Made by a program: the position numbers and the translations under genes | Origin: JAAFHI01 sp039793685 | GTDB taxonomy: Bacteria; Acidobacteriota; Blastocatellia; Chloracidobacteriales; Chloracidobacteriaceae | NCBI GenBank assembly: GCA_039793685.1 | Contig: JBDRAL010000068.1 | Coordinates: forward strand, 1-64,000 | DNA: 64,000 nt | Direction of reading: 5' to 3' | The notes under the pieces: generated by a model | The model's database searches: none | Told to the model about the DNA's origin: nothing | Seen by the model: only the letters and a program-made list of their open reading frames with translations | Part shown: one piece after another, positions 33,447 through 39,922 of the stretch | How the letters are laid out: the number at the start of each line of letters is the position of its first letter | How positions within the stretch are numbered: the first letter of the stretch is position 1

Positions 33447-33698
33447 GCCCGCGAAGGCGGGCAAGAGCGTAAAGCCTCGGATGAAGCGAGTCCGCGAGCG
33501 GAATCCGTGGTTGTAAAACCCGGAAAAAATGAAAAAAGCCCGTGAAACGGGCGACAGCGCCGCCCCCGGAGGATTTCGACTGGTAAGGCTGTCGCCCGTT
33601 TCACGGGCTTCGGAAACATTTTGGAATTCCGTTTCCACGGATTTCGCTCGCAAGCTCGCTCCATCCGAGGCTTTACGCTCCAGCCCGCCTTCGCGGGC
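33447..33698. repeat. Nested 252-bp palindromic element
   Basis: Three stems nest in register. Outer: GCCCGCGAAGGCGGGC (33447-33462) with its complement at 33683-33698, then 19 bp perfect between 33465-33483 and 33662-33680. Middle: ~26 bp imperfect, 33484-33510 with 33635-33660. Inner: 23 bp perfect, 33536-33558 with 33588-33610, around a 29-nt loop. No gene is inside. It resembles a MITE-like non-autonomous element or a structured RNA. The flanks 33339-33446 show no gene. Confidence 0.8.
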
Positions 33699-33954
33699 GG
33701 AAAAAACGAAATACCGTGCCGTCCGGGACGTTTTTGCGTTCAATTACCGGTGAAACCGAACCGATAACGCCGTCGAGCAACTCGCTCAGGGCGTTTACGT
33801 CTTCAATAAATGTGTTAAAGGGTTCTCTAAACGGGTTTACGGGTTCTTTAAATCGGTTTACGACTTTCCTAAATGAGTTTAGGTCTTTTCTAAATCGGTT
33901 TACCTGTTTCCTAAATGCGTTTACGTCTTCACTCATTCCGTTTATGAAGTCCAT
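33673..33954 (-). CDS. Possible small coiled-coil protein encoded by the 21-bp repeat
   Basis: A 93-residue frame whose first 60 residues are near-perfect heptads (VNAFRKQ, VNRFRKD, LNSFRKV, VNRFKEP, VNPFREP, FNTFIED), the pattern of an amphipathic coiled coil. No convincing ribosome binding site precedes ATG 33954, and the end runs into the palindrome at 33698. It may be real or a by-product of a 21-bp DNA repeat. Confidence 0.3.
   Translation of the reverse strand: MDFINGMSEDVNAFRKQVNRFRKDLNSFRKVVNRFKEPVNPFREPFNTFIEDVNALSELLDGVIGSVSPVIERKNVPDGTVFRFFRPRRRAGA
33793..33939. repeat. 21-bp tandem repeat, seven units
   Basis: Seven head-to-tail 21-bp units of the form GTTTACG-nnTTTCn-TAAATnn begin at 33793, 33814, 33835, 33856, 33877, 33898 and 33919, with a partial eighth. 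Each unit is three 7-nt blocks. Because 21 is divisible by 3, both strands keep open heptad-like frames across it (see the minus-strand frame). Confidence 0.85.
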
Positions 33955-33980
33955 GTGAAGAATTTTCAGGTGAAACCACG

Positions 33981-34316
33981 ATGGAAAAGCATTTCCTGCT
34001 GGATCGGATTTCCAAACTTGCGCGAGCGGCCGCGGAAGCCAGCCTGAACGGCGAGAATCGGGAGGTCGAAAGACTCGTACGGGAACTCCTGTCAGCGATC
34101 CATTCCCTGTTCACAACGACTGATCTTCAAGCGGGTGATTTCGCGAACGACACAGCCTCCGATTTCCGGGAGTGGTGCGAACGCATCCACCAAACGGCCG
34201 CCAAAGCACAGGCCGCGCTCAAGATTGACCGGGAAGACATTTGTCTCCACTATGAGTCGCAACTCAAAGCGCTCTTTCAGCCGAAAGAATTTTTTCCGCG
34301 AGAATTCATAAACTGA
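33981..34316 (+). CDS. Hypothetical helical protein (111 residues)
   Basis: CAGGTG precedes the ATG at 33981. The product is helical and charged (LARAAAEASLNGENREVERLVREL, HQTAAKAQAALKIDRED), without membrane segments or cysteine clusters. It starts a short run of closely spaced genes ending at 35513. No family recognised. Confidence 0.6.
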   Translation: MEKHFLLDRISKLARAAAEASLNGENREVERLVRELLSAIHSLFTTTDLQAGDFANDTASDFREWCERIHQTAAKAQAALKIDREDICLHYESQLKALFQPKEFFPREFIN

Positions 34317-34336
34317 CAACCATCCGACCGAATTTC

Positions 34337-34660
34337 ATGCCCCGACTCACCTTCGATGCCGTCAATCAGCGAAAACCGGGTTGCCCTAAGTGCGGTTACA
34401 AAGAAACCTTCGTTTTCATCTCTAACCTTGAAGAACGGCGGGAAGTATTCGCGCTTTTCGAGAAGAAAAGAACCATCGAAGCCATTGGCCTGATCCGTCG
34501 GCTGGGTGGGTGCGACCTCGTTTCGGCAAAGGCGACGTACCAACATTTCGCCAACCTTGACGGGACGTGCCACCGATGCGGCACGCCGGTCGAACAAAGC
34601 CTGATTTCGGATTGTCCGAAGTGCCATTCGGTGAATATCCGGTATGACGAGGAGGAATGA
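34337..34660 (+). CDS. Zinc-ribbon protein (107 residues)
   Basis: Three CxxC pairs (CPKCGY at about 16, CHRCG at about 79, CPKCHS at about 93) indicate one or two zinc ribbons. Between them EAIGLIRRLGGCDLVSAKATYQ resembles the helical hairpin of ribosomal L7/L12 C-terminal-type domains. The protein could bind RNA or a ribosomal partner; this is speculative. The next gene starts 4 nt later. Confidence 0.65.
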   Translation: MPRLTFDAVNQRKPGCPKCGYKETFVFISNLEERREVFALFEKKRTIEAIGLIRRLGGCDLVSAKATYQHFANLDGTCHRCGTPVEQSLISDCPKCHSVNIRYDEEE

Positions 34661-34663
34661 ACC

Positions 34664-35107
34664 TTGAATTCCCCGGACATCACAAAAGTCACCACCCCAG
34701 ACAACGACGCAGTTTTCAATCTCTGGGAAGCCTCAGTGCGCGCCACGCATCTTTTTCTTTCGGAAGAAGACATCGCGTTTCTGGTCCCGCTCGTCCGCGA
34801 GGCGCTGCCCGCGCACGAACTCTGGTGTACGCGGGATGAACAGGGCATCCCCACGGCGTTCCTGTGCGTGGAGGGCGTGAAAATCGAAATGCTGTTCGTC
34901 CATCCGGACCATCGCGGACACGGCCTCGGGCGTACCCTGACCGACTTCGCCCGCGAACGATTCGGCGCAACCCACGTTGACGTCAACGAACAGAACACGC
35001 AGGCCGTCGGTTTTTACGAACGCCTCGGTTTCAAAACCTTCGACCGTTCCCCGCTCGATCCGACCGGCAAACCGTTTCCGATCCTCCACATGAAACTCAA
35101 TGGCTGA
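34664..35107 (+). CDS. GNAT-family N-acetyltransferase
   Basis: A 147-residue protein with a TTG start at 34664, preceded by GGAGGA about 8 nt upstream. The acetyl-CoA-binding motif A is visible as VHPDHRGHGLGRTL (about residues 83-96), followed by DVNEQNTQAVGFYERLGF (motif B). It resembles YjaB-type small acetyltransferases. Substrate unknown. Its end overlaps the next gene by 8 nt. Confidence 0.85.
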   Translation: MNSPDITKVTTPDNDAVFNLWEASVRATHLFLSEEDIAFLVPLVREALPAHELWCTRDEQGIPTAFLCVEGVKIEMLFVHPDHRGHGLGRTLTDFARERFGATHVDVNEQNTQAVGFYERLGFKTFDRSPLDPTGKPFPILHMKLNG

Positions 35108-35513
35108 GAAAAATCTCCGACGTTTCCGACTCCACTGGAAATCCTGCGCGCTGGCGGCGTTCATTTTCGCCATTGAAGTGGTCATCGCCACGAAAGGCCG
35201 GAATCTCGGCTGGGTACGCGGCTTTCTCGGCGACGTACTGGCCGTGATGTTCGTCTACTACTGTTTCAAAACGGTTCTGCGTGCCCGCCCGGCCACGCTC
35301 GCCCTTGCGGCGTTCGCGGTGGGGTGCGCCATCGAGTTCGGGCAGTACGTCGCGAAACAGGCCAACTGGGTCATCCCGAACCCGGTGCTGCGGATCGTTT
35401 TCGGGGCCGTCCCCGACTGGCTCGACGTGCTGGCGTACGGTTGCGGGGCGGGGCTGGTTTTAATTCTGGATACCTTTTCTTCTTCCAAAACAGAATTGAA
35501 AAACGGCGACTGA
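35100..35513 (+). CDS. DUF2809-type small membrane protein
   Basis: A 137-residue protein with four hydrophobic segments (LAAFIFAIEVVIATKG, GDVLAVMFVYYCFKT, ATLALAAFAVGCAIEFGQ, VLAYGCGAGLVLILDT). The KGRNLGWVRGFLGDVLAV and PDWLDVLAYGCGA blocks match the DUF2809 family. It starts inside the acetyltransferase gene. Function unknown. Confidence 0.75.
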   Translation: MAEKNLRRFRLHWKSCALAAFIFAIEVVIATKGRNLGWVRGFLGDVLAVMFVYYCFKTVLRARPATLALAAFAVGCAIEFGQYVAKQANWVIPNPVLRIVFGAVPDWLDVLAYGCGAGLVLILDTFSSSKTELKNGD

Positions 35514-35521
35514 ACCCGTAC

Positions 35522-35555
35522 GGCGTTTCGTTTCACGAATTCGGGACGCCTTTTT
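35522..35555 (+). terminator. Weak terminator-like hairpin
   Basis: GGCGT pairs with ACGCC around a 19-nt loop and five T residues follow, 9 nt after the DUF2809-type gene. The stem is short, so the call is tentative. Confidence 0.35.
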
Positions 35556-35696
35556 CCCAAAAACGGACACTTTTTCTCCTCCCCGGATTCCGCCTGATTT
35601 CCCAAAAGCCTTTTCTTTTCAATCACTTCACTTTTTGCCGGGATTCCGGCACGGCGGTTGCGAAGGAAAAGGCAAATTTCGGGCAGGTGGAACTCG

Positions 35697-36950
35697 ATGG
35701 ACGTACCTCGCAAACAGGTCAAAACGCGGAAATACATCAAGCGGACCGTCTGGGCGCTCGTGCTCATCATCTCGGTGACGGCCATCACCTTCGCGATGTC
35801 GCGGCTCAAGCCCGCCGCGCCGACGGTGGACCGCGCGACGGTCAGCATCGAAGCGGTCAAGCGCGGCACGATGGTCCGGCAGGTTCGCGGTCTCGGCACG
35901 CTCGTCCCGGAAGAAATCCGCAGCATCGCCGCCATCGCCGAAGGCCGCGTCGAACGCATCGTCGCCAAGCCCGGCGCGGAGGTCACGCCCGACACGGTTC
36001 TCTTTGAACTGAGCAATCCCGAACTCGAACAGAGCGTTTTCGAAGCCGAGGCGCAGCTTCGTACGCAGGAAGCTGAACTTAAAAGCCTGCGCGCGCAGCT
36101 TTCAAACCAGCAACTGACGCAGCGGTCGCAACTTGCCTCGGCGCAGTCCGATTACAACCAAGCCAAGTTGCAGGCCGACGCCAACCGCGAACTCGCGCGA
36201 CAGGGCCTCATTTCGGGAATGACCGAAAAGCTGTCGAGCCTGCGCGAACAGGAACTGAAAACCAAGGAAAGCCTTGAAAACGACCGCCTCAAGTCGATGG
36301 GCGAATCGAGCAACGCGCAGGTCGAAGCCATCAAGTCGCGCATCGAAAACCTCAAGGCCGTGGTCGAACTTCGCCACAAGCAGCTTCAATCATTGCGGGT
36401 TCGCGCCGGGATGTCGGGCGTCCTGCAATCGGTCGCGGTGGAAGTCGGCGTCCGCGTGACGCCGGGCACGAACCTCGCCCGCGTGGCCGATCCGTCGCGA
36501 TTGAAGGCGCAGGTCCGCATTCCCGAAGCACAGGCGAAGGACGTGGTCATCGGCCAGCGCGCCACCATCGAACTCAACAATGAAAACGTGAACGGGCGCG
36601 TGGCCCGGCTCGATCCGGCGGTCCAGAACGGCACCGTCACCATCGACATCGTATTCGACGGTCCGACGCCCGCCGGCGGCCGGGTTGACCTGAGCGTCAA
36701 CGGCACGGTCGAAATTCAGCGCATCGAGGACGCGCTTTACGTCGCGCGGCCCGTCTACGGACAGGAAAACGCACCGATTCAGGTGTTCAAGGTGACGCCC
36801 GACGGTCAGGAAGCCGTCCGCGTGAAGGCCGTCGCCGGACGCAGCTCGGTTGCCACGCTCGAAATCCGCGAAGGACTTCGCGAAGGCGACAAAATCATCA
36901 TCTCCGACACGTCCGCGTGGGACGGCCAGGACCGGATCAGGCTGAAATGA
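35697..36950 (+). CDS. HlyD/MacA-type periplasmic adaptor of an ABC or RND efflux system
   Basis: A 417-residue protein; ATG at 35697 has CAGGTGG upstream and begins the usual short cytoplasmic tail before one membrane anchor (TVWALVLIISVTAITFAM). The lipoyl half (AEGRVERIVAKPGAEVTPDTVLFEL) precedes a coiled-coil hairpin (about 105-210), then the second lipoyl half (GVLQSVAVEVGVRV) and beta-barrel domain. It should link an inner-membrane transporter to an outer-membrane channel. Two ATPase genes and an ADOP permease array follow. Its stop codon is part of a heptamer repeat. Confidence 0.85.
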   Translation: MDVPRKQVKTRKYIKRTVWALVLIISVTAITFAMSRLKPAAPTVDRATVSIEAVKRGTMVRQVRGLGTLVPEEIRSIAAIAEGRVERIVAKPGAEVTPDTVLFELSNPELEQSVFEAEAQLRTQEAELKSLRAQLSNQQLTQRSQLASAQSDYNQAKLQADANRELARQGLISGMTEKLSSLREQELKTKESLENDRLKSMGESSNAQVEAIKSRIENLKAVVELRHKQLQSLRVRAGMSGVLQSVAVEVGVRVTPGTNLARVADPSRLKAQVRIPEAQAKDVVIGQRATIELNNENVNGRVARLDPAVQNGTVTIDIVFDGPTPAGGRVDLSVNGTVEIQRIEDALYVARPVYGQENAPIQVFKVTPDGQEAVRVKAVAGRSSVATLEIREGLREGDKIIISDTSAWDGQDRIRLK

Positions 36951-37071
36951 TTGAAGATTTATGATTGAAGATTTTCGATTGGAAAAACAGAACAACTCCC
37001 TCAATCGAAAATCTTTAATCGAAAATCCAAAGTTTGAAATCTTCAATCGAAAATCTTCAATCTACAATTTC
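36949..37071. repeat. Heptamer repeat element, GATTnnn type, with double right arm
   Basis: Left arm 36949-36983 has five GATTnnn heptamers (GAA, TAT, GAA, TTC, GGA), starting inside the adaptor stop codon. The right side 37002-37071 has ten heptamers of the reverse type, exactly twice five, including CAATCGA and AAATCTT repeatedly. It uses the same heptamers as the elements between the tRNA genes 17 kb away. Confidence 0.85.
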
Positions 37072-37085
37072 GAAGGAAACACCCG

Positions 37086-37796
37086 ATGAGCGTCATCACC
37101 GCACCGACCAGCACCAAGGAACCGATCATCTTCATGGACGGCATCACGAAGGTTTTCTACACCGACGAAGTGGAAACCCACGCGCTGACCGGCATCCATC
37201 TTGAAATCGAGGCGGGACAGTTCGTGTCGATTTCCGGGCCGTCGGGGTGCGGCAAGTCCACGCTGTTGTCATTGATGGGACTGCTCGACACGCCGAGCGA
37301 CGGCGACTACGCACTGAACGGCAAGAACGTTGCCCGGCTCACGCCCAACGACCGCGCGCGCATCCGCAATCAGGAAGTCGGCTTCATCTTTCAGGCGTTC
37401 AACCTCATCGGCGATCTGACCGTGTTTGAAAACGTCGAACTTCCGCTGACCTACCGCAAGATGAGCGCGGGCGAACGCAAGAAGCGCGTCAACGACGCCC
37501 TCGAACGGGTCGGGATGGCTCATCGTTCATCGCACTACCCGGCGCAGTTGTCCGGCGGTCAGCAGCAGCGCGTCGCCGTCGCCCGCGCGGTCTGCGGCAA
37601 GCCGAGCATCCTGCTCGCCGACGAACCGACGGGAAATCTCGACTCACAGAACAGCGAAGCGGTGATGGAACTCCTCAAGGAACTCCACCGCGACGGCGCG
37701 ACCATCTGCATGGTGACGCACGATCCGCGTTACGCCGGTTATGCCCAGCGTACGGTGAACGTTTTCGACGGACGGATTGTGGAAGACAAGGCGTAG
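37086..37796 (+). CDS. MacB/LolD-type ABC transporter ATPase
   Basis: A 236-residue ATPase with Walker A GPSGCGKST (about 51-59), Q-loop GFIFQAFN, signature LSGGQQQRVAVARA (about 155-168), Walker B ILLADEP with catalytic Glu180, and switch His in VTHDP. The family energises FtsX-like permeases. It lies between the adaptor and a second ATPase and probably serves the permeases downstream, which carry no ATPase domain of their own. Confidence 0.92.
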   Translation: MSVITAPTSTKEPIIFMDGITKVFYTDEVETHALTGIHLEIEAGQFVSISGPSGCGKSTLLSLMGLLDTPSDGDYALNGKNVARLTPNDRARIRNQEVGFIFQAFNLIGDLTVFENVELPLTYRKMSAGERKKRVNDALERVGMAHRSSHYPAQLSGGQQQRVAVARAVCGKPSILLADEPTGNLDSQNSEAVMELLKELHRDGATICMVTHDPRYAGYAQRTVNVFDGRIVEDKA

Positions 37797-37906
37797 CAGT
37801 TAGTAGTTAGTGGTTAGCAGTTAGTGGTTTGCAAACGTCCTTGCCTGGTTGGTTTCAAAAACTGACTGCTCACTACTAACTACTAACCGCTAACCACTAA
37901 CTACTC
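37793..37906. repeat. Heptamer inverted-repeat element, GTTAGnn type
   Basis: Left arm 37799-37833 has GTTAGTA, GTTAGTG, GTTAGCA, GTTAGTG and GTTTGCA; the ATPase stop codon TAG just before it also matches the repeat. Right arm 37872-37906 has ACTACTA twice, ACCGCTA, ACCACTA and ACTACTC. The 38-nt spacer has no gene. Same type as the element after the KAS III gene. Confidence 0.85.
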
Positions 37907-37919
37907 CCGAGAGGAAGCA

Positions 37920-38579
37920 ATGATCGAACTTCGCAACATCGAAAAATCGCACCGGCAGGGGAACGAACGGCTGTTCGTCCTGCGGAAAATCGGACTCACC
38001 ATTCGCGAGGGCGAGTTCGTCTCGATCATGGGGCCGTCGGGCGCGGGGAAATCGACGCTCCTGCACATTCTCGGGATGCACGACAGCGAGTGGACCGGCG
38101 AGTACGATTTTTTGGGCAAGGCCGTCCATTCAATGAAGCCGAAGGAACGGCTGGCGCTGAGGAATCAGCACATGGGTTTCGTTTTCCAGCAGTACCATTT
38201 GCTGGATGATCTGACCGTCGCGGAAAACATCGAGATGCCGCTGACCTACCGGACCTACACGAAGAAGGAACGGGAAGCCATCGTGGCCGACATTCTCGAC
38301 CGGTTCCAGATTGTGGGAAAAAAGGATTTGTTTCCGAGCCAGTTGTCCGGCGGACAGCAACAACTCGTCGGCATCGCGCGAGCGCTCGTCGCCAGCCCGA
38401 AAATCATCTTCGCGGATGAACCGACGGGCAACCTGCACTCCGCGCAGGGCAAGGAAATCATGGAACTGTTCAAACAGTTGAACGACGCGGGCACGACCAT
38501 CGTGCAGGTCACGCACTCGGAGCAGAACGCTTCATACGGCAACCGGATCATCACCATCGTGGACGGCTGGCTCAAGTAA
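37920..38579 (+). CDS. Second MacB/LolD-type ABC ATPase with altered D-loop and signature flank
   Basis: A 219-residue ATPase with Walker A GPSGAGKST (about 38-46), signature LSGGQ (142-146), Walker B IIFADEP (Glu167) and switch His in VTHSE. Two positions differ from the neighbour: Leu149 replaces the Arg of the usual QQQRV, and His173 replaces the Asp of GNLDS in the D-loop. Catalytic Glu and His are kept, so it is probably active, perhaps as one half of an asymmetric heterodimer with the first ATPase. The end overlaps the antisense gene by 8 nt. Confidence 0.9.
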   Translation: MIELRNIEKSHRQGNERLFVLRKIGLTIREGEFVSIMGPSGAGKSTLLHILGMHDSEWTGEYDFLGKAVHSMKPKERLALRNQHMGFVFQQYHLLDDLTVAENIEMPLTYRTYTKKEREAIVADILDRFQIVGKKDLFPSQLSGGQQQLVGIARALVASPKIIFADEPTGNLHSAQGKEIMELFKQLNDAGTTIVQVTHSEQNASYGNRIITIVDGWLK

Positions 38580-39741
38580 TCGAACGACGCCCGAGCCGCG
38601 AGGGCCTGATCGTCTCCCGGTCTTCGTTTGAAAGCGTCGCGATTTCCGGATGCCCTTCCGGAATCGGCGCGGGCGCACGCCATGAAAGCGTCACGTTTTC
38701 CGGATGGCCCTCCGGAATCGACGTGGGCACAACCCATCGCTTGCCGGTCACTCGCATCCGGGAAGCCTTTTGAAAAATGATTCCTTCGAGCAGCCAATAA
38801 TCAATCGTCAAGTAGTAAACGTTTATCGAGCGCCCGTCCTCGGCAAAGAGTTTTGCCATCCCGCTTCCTGCCCGATCCTGAAACTCGACGATTTCATCCC
38901 ATTTGAGAAATTCAATCCGCCCTGAAGTCGTGTAAAAAGCCTCGATGCCTTCCGGACCGACACGAAATGCCGTGGAGAGTTTTTTCGCGTATTGATGCGA
39001 GGCAACGGCGAGTCCCAGGAATAAAAGCTGGATGAGAATCCAGCCCACCCACAAATCCAAAGATGAACCGGGCAAAATGAAAAGACCGATCACAAAGATA
39101 CCAAAAGCAACAACCAGACTTGCCCACTTGCAAAAACCGTACAACCCCGAGGAAACAGTCAAACCGTAATAGTCGGCCGCTTCAGTTTGGTAACGTTCCA
39201 GATCAGGCAGGAATTCGCGCTTCATTCCGGACTCGGCAAGGATTTTCTCACTGAGAAGACGCCGAGGGGGAATGTTCCTTTGTGCCGCTTCAAAATAAAG
39301 TTGAAGGATACTCGCGACGGCCCGGGAATTGGCTTGCCCCCCGAAAAGAAACCGGCTCCCGAATCTCCCCTTCAACGCCAGGTGTCCCGATTGCCCGGTT
39401 CGGATCGGATCTTCAATTTCCTCGATTTCATCCCACCGAAGAAAACGCGAGGAAAACCAGTCCGGACTCAGAATCCCGACCGGGGTCAGGGTCAGCGAGG
39501 CTGCCATATAGAGTCCTCGAACGATCCCGATAGCAAACATCACCAGGATGCACTGGATGACAATGGCTAAAGCGGGGTGTGACCAGAAGAAAAAGTCCCC
39601 CTCGTCGTTCATGCCGTCAAGTCCGAGCAGAACGAAAACCGCCTGGAGCACTCCCCACACCGCCCAGCAGCCCCAAACCATCGCCGGATTCAGTCGAAAT
39701 CGAATGGCGTGAATTTCGTCGTTCGTTCTTTCCATCCCCAC
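38572..39741 (-). CDS. Membrane protein with PH-like domains and C-terminal tandem repeat (hypothetical)
   Basis: A 389-residue protein; GTG at 39741 has AAGGG upstream, with ATG at 39735 as alternative. Two hydrophobic pairs lie at about 20-85 and 210-250. Each is followed by a strand-rich segment with the form LTPVGILSPDWFSSRFLRWDE and RVGPEGIEAFYTTSGRIEFLKW, reminiscent of bacterial PH-like domains. The C-terminus holds a duplicated IPEGHPEnvTLS unit. It is convergent with the second ATPase and breaks the otherwise co-directional efflux locus. Function unknown. Confidence 0.65.
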   Translation of the reverse strand: MGMERTNDEIHAIRFRLNPAMVWGCWAVWGVLQAVFVLLGLDGMNDEGDFFFWSHPALAIVIQCILVMFAIGIVRGLYMAASLTLTPVGILSPDWFSSRFLRWDEIEEIEDPIRTGQSGHLALKGRFGSRFLFGGQANSRAVASILQLYFEAAQRNIPPRRLLSEKILAESGMKREFLPDLERYQTEAADYYGLTVSSGLYGFCKWASLVVAFGIFVIGLFILPGSSLDLWVGWILIQLLFLGLAVASHQYAKKLSTAFRVGPEGIEAFYTTSGRIEFLKWDEIVEFQDRAGSGMAKLFAEDGRSINVYYLTIDYWLLEGIIFQKASRMRVTGKRWVVPTSIPEGHPENVTLSWRAPAPIPEGHPEIATLSNEDRETIRPSRLGRRSIT

Positions 39742-39922
39742 TTCGCCGCCCTTCCGTGAACGACTGTCCGCTTGTGGGACGCTTGCTTCCCAAAAGCGAA
39801 CAGGAATCCGTCGAAATATACCCGAATCAAGGCCAAACAGCCCGTTTTCATCGTGGCACGCGAATTGATTTACAGAAACTCAATCTCCCCGAACCACGAT
39901 TCGACTTGATTCAGGAAACCCG

